Assembly: GCA_022661535.1 (NCBI GenBank)
Contig: JAKULF010000006.1
Location: 4,087,001-4,151,000 of the forward strand
Length of the DNA: 64,000 nt
Origin: Eutypa lata
Lineage: Eukaryota; Ascomycota; Sordariomycetes; Xylariales; Diatrypaceae
Direction of reading: 5' to 3'
Positions 21,916 through 32,845 of the stretch are shown here, one piece after another. Positions within the stretch are counted from its first letter, which is position 1. Every line of letters begins with the position of its first letter. The notes under the pieces are model-generated. The model searched no databases and was not told where the DNA came from. It saw only the letters and a list, made by a program, of their open reading frames with translations. The translations under genes and the position numbers were made by a program.

Positions 21916-24413
21916 ATGCACAATTCCCGGAATCGGTTCGCATGTGCTTCGTGCACAAGGCGCAAGGTCAAGTGCTCCAAGACAGTTCCGTGCACTAATT
22001 GCATCCGCAGGTAAGTTAATTCTGCGTAATAAGGAGTATATGCATGTAAAGCACACTCGAATCCTCCGTGCCTCGGGTGAGGTCCGAACGCAGTGTCCCA
22101 AATGTTGTTTTTCATTAACATCTCTCATTTAACACTCTAAATAGTCGTGAACAAATTCTAAGTCCTGTATTGTCTTATTGTGCTACTTATTGTAATTTCT
22201 GTAATTTTGTTCTATTCATTCTTCTATAGATGAAGGGACTCTGTTCGAAGGATAAATGTAGCTGTATACCGGCAGTGCGGCAGCGATTAAAAATTGGGAC
22301 ACTGCGGTGTGCTTTACCGTCGGCCGAGCTGTCTTGGCCAACTTTGAACTTCGAATTCTGACCTCTTGTTCCTCTTGTTAGGGGCGAGCAAAACGCGTGT
22401 GGACCTTCCGGGGGAGGCTATTCAGAGCCAACGACAGCCACACCCGCACATCTATCCGGATTTCACGACCAACTTTCCCCGACCGCGGGCACCGAACAAC
22501 ATGACTCCATCTCACAACTCCGCCGTCGGGTGGCCGAGCTCGAAGCCGAGTTGCATCATCACGGCGGACCAGCAGCAGCACCAGCGCCATTGCCTGTATC
22601 AGCTCCCACAACCGATGCAATGAGGCAAGACTATTCAGCCACAACACCTCATCAAACTGGGAACCAAGATAGTCCCCACGACACTGTCGTGGAAGACGCC
22701 GCTTCCATCCTTGAATTCCTTGCTTGGGGTCGCAGGAAGAATCCGGATTATGCGACTGTCGCATCGCCCGAGGCCGTGGTCAATGCTCCACAAGTGGGTG
22801 ATGTTCGGGACGCGCATGTGCAACACGACCCACCCACGGCCGAGAGCACAGGGTTAGAGGAGCTGTCGCAGACGACGGTCCTGCAGCTCCTGCTTCCCGA
22901 CAAACGTCGCGTCTGGGACCTGGTTCTCTGGCACGAGAAGTGCTTGCTCTGGTACCACTGTTCGTACTATGCTCCGTCTCTGAAGAAACAATTAGAGAAC
23001 TTCTACGATAGGTGTGGAGGCTCCATCGAGCACCCCGACGTCAACTTGCAATGGGTGGCGGTCCTCTTCGCAGTGCTCACGGGTAGCATAACATGCATGC
23101 CGGCCCACACGGCCGAGCAATGGGGCTTCGGCGACGAGGAGCGAGAAACGCTGGCAAAGCGCTGGTTCCAGGCTGTCATGACATGTCTTAATAAGGCAGA
23201 CTATGCCGCGAACCACTCGATCCTATCCGTACAAGCGATTGCCACTCTGACCGTTTCGGCGCATATGCTTGGTTTCTCTAACCTTCATTCCATCCATCTC
23301 GCTGCGGCAGTTCGGATAGCGCAGAGTCTCGGGCTCCATCGCCTCACTTCCGATGTGCCTGGAAGTGAGATCGAGAAAGAGACAGGGCGTCGTGCATGGT
23401 CCCAGCTGTGCAGCCAGGATTGGTTCAGCTTACCCTTTTCGGAAACTTATCTCATCAATCCTCTCTACTCCCGATCCGAATTACCAAGGAACTGTCACGA
23501 CGATGAGGATGTTACGCTGCCGGACTCGATTCCCACTGTTACCGGCTACTCAAGGTTCCTGCACTCGATTGCGAGCATTATGCCGCGTTTGCAGGATGGG
23601 TTGATGTCCTGCAACACACCCTTCACCAAGTACGAACAAGTCATGAAATGGGATAGACAGCTGAGAAGTCTGGCAACGGCGGGTAGACCATCCTACCTCT
23701 CGAGTGTTCCTCTCGACCCGAGTTGGCCCGTGTTTATACCGTGGGCTCGAAGGTCACTGGCGATCTCCTCCTCACATAAGATCATTATGATTCATCGTTC
23801 ATTCCTGTCCGAAAGCTTCACCAATCCTGCTTTCGCTTTCACCCGGCGTACCTGCCTTGCAGCTTCGAAGACGATCATCAAGGAGTACAAACGGGTGATG
23901 GAAGAAGACGGCCCCGTCCTCTGGATACATCAAGCATTTTCAGTTGCTGCATCTGTCATCCTGATTTTGGATGTCCTACACCGAGATCATGGTGAGCCTG
24001 AAGCACTGGAACATCTACAGGTGGTCGAAGACGCATTGGAGATTCTGAAGAAGCGCCGGAACAGCATGATCGCAGTTCGGGGCGTGAAACTCCTATCAGC
24101 GCTGCTGAGCGAAATCACGCCCAACTTGCCTAGCGGTACATCTAGCAGGAAGCGACAGGCTGACAGTACACTCGACGGATCGACTTACAGGGGCCAAAAG
24201 CGCATGCGCACGTTCAATGTTACAGAGTTCGTGAAATCGTTTTGCTCAGACCCAGACAATGCAACCCGGGCGTCAGCGCAGCCTCCGCTGGCTTCACTAC
24301 AGGCCTCGTCGCAGTTAATGCCGACGGATGGTATCTTTGACAGTGGATCATTTGACGGGGCAAGTTTTGAGAATCTTCTGTATTTAGCAAACCAGGACTT
24401 CTGCTCCTTCTAA
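21916..24413 (+). CDS. Zn2Cys6 transcription factor, candidate cluster regulator
   Basis: Two exons, 21916-22010 and 22382-24413, give 708 residues. The DNA-binding domain is C10-x2-C13-x6-C20-x5-C26-x2-C29-x8-C38; the intron falls between the fifth and sixth Cys, so a gene call starting downstream (for example at 22530) would lose the zinc cluster. A heptad-like stretch (QLRRRVAELEAELHHH) follows and may dimerise. The middle of the protein (about residues 200-400) is a Fungal_trans domain (PF04082), recognisable from SILSVQAIATLTVSAHMLG and AAAVRIAQSLGLHRL. The 371-bp intron is the longest in the window and holds a TCGGCCGA site at 22320-22327. Its place in the middle of the cluster suggests it controls the neighbours; this is inference. 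Confidence 0.86.
22320..22327. promoter_or_regulatory. TCGGCCGA palindrome (site 5) in the regulator's first intron
   Basis: An exact copy lying within the 371-bp intron of the Zn2Cys6 gene, about 400 bp after its start codon. It might allow autoregulation. Confidence 0.45.
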
Positions 24414-24420
24414 TCTACCA

Positions 24421-25313
24421 CTATATTATTCTCTCCAACAGTCTTTCTACGGCCCCAGCAACGCCTTGCACGTCTTCTAGTATAGGCTGATGCCCGCTCA
24501 TCACCACTTCCACCCAGCACGGCTTGGAGCCGAGCAGTTTTGCAAGCCCCGTAGACCTTTCCACCGGGCTGATTACGTCGAGATCACCGGCTACCAGTAC
24601 GGTCGGACACGTGATCTTGGAGTAATCCGGATCTTTGTGATTCTCATCGACCATCATCTCGCAGGTCAATGCATAGGCCTCAGGATCCGAACCTGCCACC
24701 GCTTTCGAGACTTCAGCACGGACCGCATCATCTACTTGCCGCTTGTCCAGGGGAGGGAAGTTGGACTTGGACGCTAGTTCCGCCGCCCATCCGATCCCAT
24801 TTTGGCGCGTGCTGTTTGCCATATCTAGCATTCTCTGTCGAACGAAGGGAATATGCGATGCTGAACGAGCCGAGCCGAGAAGAATGAGCCCAGCCACGAT
24901 TGTGGGGTTCTGAGCGGCAAAATGTAGTGCAATGGCGGTTCCGAGGGAGTGTCCGATGATGACGACCTAAGTCAATACATTAGACGAGAACCAACAGAGA
25001 AAAAGTCCAATGACCTTACCTTATTTGCTTCACTGCCGCTAGCAGTTCCCTGGAGAGATGTGATGACATGGTGTAGGTCGGCGACATATTTCGCCACGGT
25101 TGGACGCTCTGTTGGTGGTGGACTCTTTCCGAAACCTGGGAAATCGAGAAGAATTACCTGATACGATGGCGGTAGTCGAGGTAGAAGTGGTATGAACGTT
25201 TCAGTTGATCCTCCAAGTCCATGAAGACAGATGAGCAATGGCCCTGTTTCGCTTCCGCTTTGGAGGTAATGAAGTTTCGTGCCATCTGGCTTCGCTACAA
25301 AGTTGGACTTCAT
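24421..25313 (-). CDS. Alpha/beta hydrolase
   Basis: Two exons, 25313-25020 and 24966-24421, with a 53-bp intron, give 279 residues. The oxyanion region is LICLHGLGG, the nucleophile elbow is GHSLG with Ser105 (created just after the splice junction), an acid lies in AGDLDVISP, and the catalytic His is probably H257 (MSGHQPILE). There is no signal peptide, so it acts inside the cell. The size and motifs resemble small alpha/beta-fold hydrolases such as bacterial RutD-type and carboxyl-ester hydrolases. A role in opening or hydrolysing a ring-cleavage product of the pathway is inference from position. It ends 8 bp from the 3' end of the regulator gene and shares a bidirectional promoter with the second XanA-like gene. 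Confidence 0.85.
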
Positions 25314-25440
25314 GTTTGGGTGGGTAATTATGTTTGCGAATAGCGATGCTTGGTCATGCCGATTCGTTTATGTCGCTCTTTCACATCTTAGCGCATTCAA
25401 CTTAAGATCTTGAATGCTGAGTGTGCTCACGCCCGCTAGG

Positions 25441-25452
25441 CCTCGGCCGAGG
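25441..25452. promoter_or_regulatory. CCTCGGCCGAGG palindrome (site 6)
   Basis: The same 12-bp palindrome as at 16637-16648, again in a bidirectional promoter next to a XanA-like gene. It lies 128-139 bp upstream of the hydrolase start at 25313 and about 320 bp upstream of the XanA-like start at 25769. Confidence 0.65.
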
Positions 25453-25485
25453 TGGGTCATTGGCATTCAGAGGTCTCAGATACCT

Positions 25486-25493
25486 TCGGCCGA
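25486..25493. promoter_or_regulatory. TCGGCCGA palindrome (site 7)
   Basis: An exact 8-bp copy 43 bp to the right of site 6, in the same bidirectional promoter. Confidence 0.6.
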
Positions 25494-25768
25494 TCACCGG
25501 GTGGTTGTTAAACAGGCTCGGACGCTATCTCAAGAGACGGAGAGACGATTACCGTTGAATTCACCGCTGAGTCTATGGTGTACCATGCCAGTACACAGCA
25601 TCCGTAGAAAATGCAGGGATACCGTAACACGGATTGCCTAGGTACATTAATGGAGCATACGTTGCTACGGAATTCTCTAAATCATCAACAACGAGGTCAC
25701 TATACTTCAATCCCGTCCGAATTTCACTGGACTCGAAGGCTCTCGTTGGAAATAGGTTTCTCGGAATC

Positions 25769-27224
25769 ATGGTTATCACAGCAGTTGTTACCGAGGAGGA
25801 GCAGAGCTTGAGGCTAACCACCGAAAAGCCCAAGCTCAGTATCCCTCATGCCGATTCGTCGAGCGGGAAAGCAGTACCAATCAAGCATGGACCGGGAAGT
25901 AACGTAGACTTTGGTGCCGAGGTGTATGGCATCGACCTGAACAACTTCACCGACGCCGACTTCGACTTCATCCACGATGCGCTACATCGGCACAAGTTGC
26001 TCGTCTTCAAGCAGCAGCCAAACATGCTTGACCCGCAGCAGCAGTATAAGCTCACTTCCAAGTAACCACCATTTAACGAACAGGCCTTAGTACTTTATTC
26101 AACTGACATCCCGCAGCTTTGATCCAGATGAGAAGACTGGTGGCTTTGCCCACGGTGCAGATCCTTTCCTGACCTCTCATAACGGAGTGAACATCTACGG
26201 CATACCGAAGAGGCCAGCCATCCCCGTGCAACCTCAGGTACACATCCTAGGGCGGGGCCCGTTACCGGAGAACCACTACGACTTCCCCCCAGGATTCGAA
26301 GTCCAGGGCATCGACCACGAGGAATTCCACCTGCCCCCGCACATCCCCGCGGAGGAGCGCGAAAAGGGGGCAAGCCGCTTCTACCAGTGGCACTTCGACG
26401 GATCTCTGTACAACATCCCACCGCCCCGCGTCGGCTGTCTCCTCGCCGTCCGTACCCCGAAGGGGCCAGACGTGACGGTCCGTTGGGACGACGGCACCGG
26501 CACCGAGATGAAGATCGCGCCCGGATCGACCGCCATGGTGGCCGGCTCGCGCGCCCTGGCTCTCCTGGACGAGGAGACCCGCAATGCCGTCATGAACAGT
26601 CGCATCGAGTACTCTCCGCACGCCTTCGTCTGGATGTCGACAGCACATAGTGCGCGTCTCGGCCACTTGATCGAGACGGAAGGGCTAGAGAAGCCGTTGG
26701 ATCAGCTGCCCAAGTGGGAGAAGGAGAAGGTCTGCGTCTACCCCATGGTGTGGACGAACCCCGTCACGGGCGAGAAGTCGCTGCAAGTGCATGGCCAGGG
26801 GGCTTTCAAGCTCTACCTTAAAGATTCGCCTCAGGGTGAGGAGACGGTCGTCGATGATCTGAAGGAGGTTCGGGCTTTCATTAATAAGTAAGTGTGCTTC
26901 GTCGTGGTTTATCAATATATAGGTATATATATTACACAGTACGAACGAATCAATGCTGACGTACAGGGCAACCCGTTAAGGATCATGCGACCGGTGCTGA
27001 ACCCGGAGAATATCTACGCCCATCCACATCAGGAGCAGGATGTGATTCTGTGGTACAACAGAGCGCTCTGGCACAGTATTGTGAGTCTCTTATCAACTAG
27101 ACTAGGGTTGAGATTAAGATTTGCTAACGATCTATCTCTATTATAGACGGAGTTCCCCAAGTCGTATGGACCAAGAGTGATGCACCAATGTAACGTCGCT
27201 GCTAGTGACCATCCAGTGGGCTAA
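25769..27224 (+). CDS. TauD/TfdA-family 2-oxoglutarate dioxygenase, XanA-like (copy 2)
   Basis: Four exons can be joined: 25769-26061, 26117-26887, 26981-27080 and 27147-27224, giving 413 residues. The ligands are H190 and D192 (FYQWHFDGSLY) and H386 (ALWHSITEF), with R398 (GPRVMHQ) for 2-oxoglutarate. The region VLNPENIYAHPHQEQDVILW is close in pattern to fungal XanA proteins. The third intron acceptor is AAG, because the CAG 13 bases earlier would lead to a stop. It differs from copy 1 in residues around the active site (HFDGSLY against HIDAPLY), so the pair may act on different purines or successive steps. The two copies mark the two ends of the cluster and both have bidirectional promoters with the same 12-bp palindrome. 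Confidence 0.86.
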
Positions 27225-27764
27225 GTATTTTATATATTTCAAGTATATTACTAGAATCACTAGGGGGGCGAAAGTCGTGATCAAGCAGGAACTGTTATGG
27301 ATGGAAAAGGGGACTGTTTGATTATGTATTACATTTACAGTTATACAGCTCAAGTAGTCGTGAAACATCAAGAGATAATGGGAGAGATGCAATGCTTGCA
27401 AAGTATTAACCACATCAAGTACTCACGTTTAAGAAGGGAAAAAAAAGGAAAAAGGAAAAACGCTCTATTTGTACCTGCAAATACTCGTCAAACTCATTCT
27501 GATTTTATTTATATTCTTAAATATCAAGGCAATAATACTGGCTACATATGAATACTACAAAGACTTCATTCTTCAAAAGGGAGGGAAAAAGAATCAACAC
27601 TGGAATAATCACTTCGTAGAAATATGATGAACCTTTTCAAGTGCTTACTTATCGCAAGTGAACGCCAGCTCTTGAATTATATAGTTCTTTGATTTCAAAC
27701 CTCGAAGGAGATTAGTATCCAATAGAAACCACTTCTGGCTTCAGAGGAGCAGCAAGCAAGACAG
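27225..27764. other. Intergenic at the right end of the cluster
   Basis: This gap of 540 bp lies between two 3' ends. It is AT-leaning with A-rich strings near 27,440. I see no gene. Confidence 0.55.
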
Positions 27765-28100
27765 CTAGCCGCTGCTAGAAGAGTCCGTAGATTGCCAATT
27801 AGCGGGATGTTTCTTATCAGAAACGGGCGCTCCTCCCCGGTCCTTCTTATTCTTCTTGTCCTTGTTCTTACCACCACTCGACCCAGAGGAACTAGACTTT
27901 TTGCCTTTTTCTTTGTCTCCTTCGTACTGTTATCAGGGTAGTGGTAGTAGTTAGCGAGGTTTTTCTCCTTGGGCTCGAAGAAAAGAACAGCAGAGGAAGA
28001 GGACGAAGGGAAGAGAATGAATTGGAAGCATGCTTACGCCCGAATCGCCACCTCCCTTCTTGCTAGAGGACTTCGAGGAACCCTTGCTTGTGCTCGGCAT
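27765..28100 (-). CDS. Small Lys/Ser/Gly-rich hypothetical protein
   Basis: Two exons, 28100-28038 and 27926-27765, joined across a 111-bp intron with GTAAGC and CAG borders, give 74 residues. The product starts MPSTSKGSSKSSSKKGGG, continues through KKSSSSGSSGGKNKDKKNKKD and ends in a short tail with a Trp. It is strongly basic and probably disordered. I do not recognise a family. The clean splice sites and the consistent composition on both sides of the intron make it more likely real than chance. Confidence 0.55.
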
Positions 28101-29036
28101 TGTTTCTTTGCGTTGCAATGAGATTTCTTGCGGTGGAGAGTGTGCCTTTAAATCTGCCTCGGGAGCTGAATATAACAACAGGGATATTCGATGAGTTTGA
28201 CGATGATATCAAAGGTGTTGCTTCCTTCTCGGCTAGCTGTTAAAGTTGAATGTGGGTTCTTATGCCGGGCAGGGAGGCGGTTATGTTGCATATATCTAGG
28301 TATATGTTAGATGCTCAAGGAAACGAAGAACGATAAAACATAAAAGACGTAACCAAATTAGAAGAAGGACTCGAAATTTATAGTTTTAGCCACCCATAGG
28401 CAGCATTCCGTTTCGAGGTCACCGGCGAGAAAGAAGGAAAAAAAAACTTCTTTTTCATTCATAGTATGCAATGCGGGTAGTCCGGGATACTATGAATCAC
28501 ACGGTTACACAGACTTAGAACATTTCGTACAATCACATACCTACTACGATAAATGGAACAGCAATCAGCACAACTGGTACAAAAGGTAGGGAGGGAATGC
28601 CAATACCCCACGTCGGGGAAAAAAAGAAACGAAACATTTGCCACGACGGCGCGAGGGGACGGGAGCGGCATGCCATCGGATGATGATGGGGATGAACGAA
28701 AGTCGCAAACGCAACTAACCACATTCCATTGACTTACACACTTTGATGAGACTGGGCTAAATATAGTAAAGTGAGCTAGGTGAAACCAATTCTATTTTAC
28801 ACTTCATTGGGGGCACAAATCAACGAGCGGGAGTACCCTCTACGGCCAAGACAGCAAGGGTAGGGAAACAGAAACTATAACGATAGAATCAATAGCAGAA
28901 GCAGTATAATTACATACGTAAGCTCATCAATACTCCTTTATTACCTTCTCATCGACAGCAAAAACCGCAAACAAACCGCAAGTTTAATTTAACCCACAGC
29001 CACGAAACACCCGAACTACCCTGCCAGCTACCCTAA
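28101..29036. other. Intergenic, 3' flank of the RRP3 gene
   Basis: There are 936 bp without a supported gene. It probably holds the promoter of the small basic protein and the 3' UTR of RRP3. Confidence 0.55.
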
Positions 29037-30808
29037 TTAACCCTCCTCAGCATCCATGCCATCATGCCGTCGCCTCTTCCCACCACCACCACCACCACCC
29101 CTACTACCGCCACCATAACCGCCGCCACCGCCTGCACCAGGCCTGCCAGCGCGATTCCGACCCTTCAGGACCGCGCCCTTGTTGCCGCGATCATCCTGCA
29201 GGTTCTTCATCTCCGTCTTGGCGTGGCGCTGGGCCTCCTCCACGCGTGGCTTGAACACCATGACAGCCTCCTTGTCCGTCTCGTGCTCGGGCAGCTTCTT
29301 GCCGAGCGCCGCCTCGATGCGCTGCCATATCTGTAGCTCGTGTCTTTTGTTAGTTATTTTCTTCTTTTCTTCGTTTATTTTTATTTATTTTTCCCACTCG
29401 GTCGAGATACTACACGTATCGAAAGCTCGAAATAAAGGAGGAAGAGATAGAGGTGTTGTTTAATGCTCACCTCGAGATCATACTGCGTAACTATGGAAAG
29501 GGCATGGCCGCTCTTTCCAGCACGGGCTGTCCGCCCGACTCGGTGGATGTAGGTCTTGCTATCCTGCGGGAGGTCGTAGTTTAGGACCAAGTCCACGCTT
29601 GGGATATCTAGACCTCTAGCGGCAACATCCGTAGCAACTAAAATGTCGCGGGAGCCGGCTTTAAACTTGTTGAGGGCGCCGAGACGAGCAGACTGAGATA
29701 GCTGACCTATAAAGAGGGGATGGATTAGTTTGCGAAATAAAATTTAAGGAGAAGGTGGCAGCGGAATGACTAACCATGAAGCGGGATAGCGCCGAAGCCC
29801 AAGGTCCTTAGTAAGATGGCTATCCGTTGGGTTTCCCATACTGTGCGCGAGAAGATGATAGTAGATTGACCAGCGAACTCGTTGACGAGGTAGATGAGAT
29901 ACACATCCTTATACATGAGGGGTATAAAGAGGTATTTTTGGATTAGAGTGGATACAGTCTGGTACTTGTTTGTACTGATGGAGACCTTCAGGGGATCCTT
30001 CAAACTGGCGCGTTGGAGACTCTCGACCTTGGAGGACATCGTAGCGCTGAAGAGATATGTTCTCCTCTCGCGGGGCACGAACTTGAGGATCTTGTCGAGG
30101 ATGGGTCCGAAGTCCAGATCTAACAGACGATCTGCCTCGTCCATAACTAGATACTTGAGATTTCTCAAAGAGAAGCCCTTCGTCTTTTCTAGATGATCGA
30201 GCACTGTGACGGTAGTGTTAGTAAACTCGCCGCCTCCTGAATAAGTCCAATATAAAAGGGGACTCACATCGTCCAGGAGTGGCGACTATAATATGCGGCT
30301 TCTTCCCCAAAGAGATTGCCTGTTGCACCATATCTAATCCACCGACGATAACCGTACAGCGGACGGCTATTATGCTCCCTAGCGCCTCGAATTGCTGAGA
30401 TATCTGATGGGCCAACTCTCTCGTTGGCGCAAGCACGAGACCAAAATAGGGCTGCGGCTTTTCCAGGAGGGCCTGCAATATTGGTAAGGCGAAAGCGGCA
30501 GTCTTTCCACTGCCCGTCTCAGCGAGACCTATGACGTCCCGGTCCTGTAGGGCTAGAGGTATGGATTTTGTCTGAATGGGTGTCGGGTTCTTGTAACCGA
30601 GCGATTCGCATGCTTCACATAGCTCATCCACGATGCCCAAATCCTTGAAAGTTTTGGGGGCTTCTGTTACGGCATCGGCGGTTCCCTCTTCCCCGGCATC
30701 AGACCCTTCTGAATCTGAAGTGTCCGTCTCAGGTGACGAGCGGTCATGGCCACCACCGCCATCATGAGAGAGCTTTCTCCGTTTGGTGGAGACGGCTGTA
30801 GGAGCCAT
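29037..30808 (-). CDS. RRP3: ATP-dependent rRNA helicase RRP3 (DEAD box)
   Basis: Four exons, 30808-30268, 30203-29775, 29706-29471 and 29330-29037 (introns 64, 68 and 140 bp), give 499 residues. All DEAD-box motifs are present: the Q motif (GYKNPTPIQ), [20 protein letters not shown] (completed by splicing), DEAD ([10 protein letters not shown]), SAT, the TDVAARGLD block and [10 protein letters not shown]. The Gly/Arg-rich C-terminal tail before KRRRHDG and the acidic N-terminus fit fungal RRP3, a nucleolar helicase needed for 18S rRNA maturation. It is divergent from SSF1, another ribosome-assembly gene, 439 bp away. Confidence 0.95.
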
Positions 30809-31247
30809 TTCGTCTGAGATGAAGGTATCCCTCTTTCTGATGTCGTAATTTACCGCTCACTATTTATCTGCTATGGTTAAGTATTAATTACTTTATTGAA
30901 ATTGTCGCAAACTTAGATACTCGAAAAAAGCTTCAATGACAGAGTCGAGGGGCAGAAACTATAAAATTTGACCGCCTTTCTTATCGGCACTCTTATCTCC
31001 TCTTATCATTACCTATTTCGTCTTATCTATGCTCCACTTAGCGTCAACCTTAATTTTTCTGCGGCTAAACCTGCATAATCGGCGGAGCTCCCAGCTAAAA
31101 TTTCGGTTCGCCTTTTTTAACTTGTACATTTTGCTTGCATTTTACTTGCATTTTACTTGCTCGTTGCGCCTCGAGTTTTACAACACAACACCTTCGGTTT
31201 TGCTTTTACTTTGAGTCCAATTCGATTCTTCGTATAGTAACGGAAAG
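30809..31247. promoter_or_regulatory. Shared promoter of two ribosome-biogenesis genes
   Basis: The sequence between the divergent RRP3 and SSF1 starts. AAAATTT, the core of the yeast RRPE element, occurs at 30963-30969 and 31097-31103. I did not see a clear PAC (GATGAG) box. Co-regulation is inference from the arrangement. Confidence 0.4.
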
Positions 31248-32845
31248 ATGGCGAAACCTAGATCAAAAAAGCGAACCCATGTGGGTGCCAAAAACCCAAC
31301 AGATAAAGCCCCGCTGCAGGGCCGGTCAGCAACAACCGCAACGCAAGACCCCAAGAGTATGGTCATTCGCATCGGTGCGGGCGAGGTTGGATCCAGCGTC
31401 AGTCAATTGGCGAAAGATGTCCGCACGGTTATGGAGCCGGGCACCGCGAGTCGTCTGAAGGAACGTCGTGCCAATCGCCTCCGAGACTATGTCACCATGA
31501 CTGGAGCTCTGGGCGTCACCCATCTCCTCCTATTCTCCAGATCGGAGTCGGGCAACACGAATCTGAGGATAGCTACCACTCCGAGAGGACCTACGCTGCA
31601 TTTCAGAGTAGAGAAGTACTCCTTGTGCAAAGATGTGCGGAGAGCTCAGAGACATCCCAAGGGTGGAGGCAAGGAGTACATGACACCTCCGCTGGTACGT
31701 CTCTCCCTCTACTATGGCATTCGTGCTGCTACAGTCAAATATTGGAACGCTAACTCATTAAATAGCTTATAATGAACAACATCACAACACCCAAATCAGA
31801 TTCCAAATCCAACGTCCCCCGGCACCTCGAAACCCTAACCACCACTGTCTTCCAATCCCTATTCCCGCGAATCAACCCTCAAACCACCCCCCTAAAATCA
31901 ATACGGCGAGTCCTCCTCCTGGACAGGGAGCCCGCCGGCGACGGCGACGACGAGGGCTCCTTCGTCCTGAGCTTCCGCCACTACGCCATCACCACGAAGC
32001 CGGCCGGCATGTCCAAGCCGCTGCGCCGACTCAACGCCGCCGAGCGCCTCTTCCACACCGCCACCAACACCAAGAAGTCTCGGAAGGGCGGCCTCCCCAA
32101 CCTCGGCAAGCTCCACGACATCTCCGAGTACCTGATCGGCGGCGACAACGGCGAGGGCTACGTAACGGACGGGGCTACGAGCGGCAGCGACGTGGACACG
32201 GACGGCGAAGTCGAGGTCCTCGAGAGCGCGCCCCGCAGGATGCTGAAGAAATCCTCTAAAGCGCGTGCTGAGAACGGAAACGACAACGACGAGGCGGCTG
32301 ACGATGATGTTGATGGTGATGACAACGACGACAAGGTCGAGCGCCGCCGCGTGACCCTGACGGAATTGGGCCCCCGCATGCGCCTCCGCATGACGAAGGT
32401 CGAGGAGGGCATGTGCGCCGGCAAGACCATGTGGCACGAGACGATCCAGAAGTCGCGCCAGGAGGTGCAGGAGCTGGAGCGGAGGTGGGAGGGGAAGCGG
32501 GCCGAGAAGGAGGCGAGGCGGAAGGAGCAGAAAGCTAATGTGGAGAAGAAGAAGAAGGAGAAGGCACCTACTACTGCCAAGTCTCTAGCAGCAGCAGCAG
32601 GTAAAGATGGAGAGGAAGGGGATGACGACGAGGGAGAAGGGGTGGTCGACGATGATTATGATATGGATGGAAATAATAGCGATTTGTTCGATGAGATGAT
32701 GGAGCAGGATGTGGAGGACGATGAGGATGATGAAGAGTTTGATTCAGAGGGCCTGGCGGGTGATGCGGAGGAGTTGCTACATGTCGCTATGGATGAGGAT
32801 GAGTGGGTGGACGAGGAAGCTGAGATTGCGAATGCGCGCTCGTGA
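31248..32845 (+). CDS. SSF1: Ribosome biogenesis protein SSF1/Peter Pan (Brix domain)
   Basis: Two exons, 31248-31694 and 31766-32845, with a 71-bp intron, give 508 residues. The basic start KPRSKKRTHV and the block SRLKERRANRLRDYVTMTGAL (slightly beyond residue 60) begin the Brix domain; RIATTPRGPTLHFRVEKYSL and the splice-spanning MTPPLLIMNN continue it. The C-terminal half carries long acidic runs and a Lys/Glu coiled region (KKKKEKAPT), typical of this nucleolar protein, which helps assemble the 60S subunit and process 27S pre-rRNA. It is head to head with RRP3. Confidence 0.94.

Larger units (their letters stand above)
25314..25768. other. Bidirectional promoter between hydrolase and second XanA-like gene
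   Basis: This 455-bp spacer contains two TCGGCCGA sites. No other gene was seen. Confidence 0.6.
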
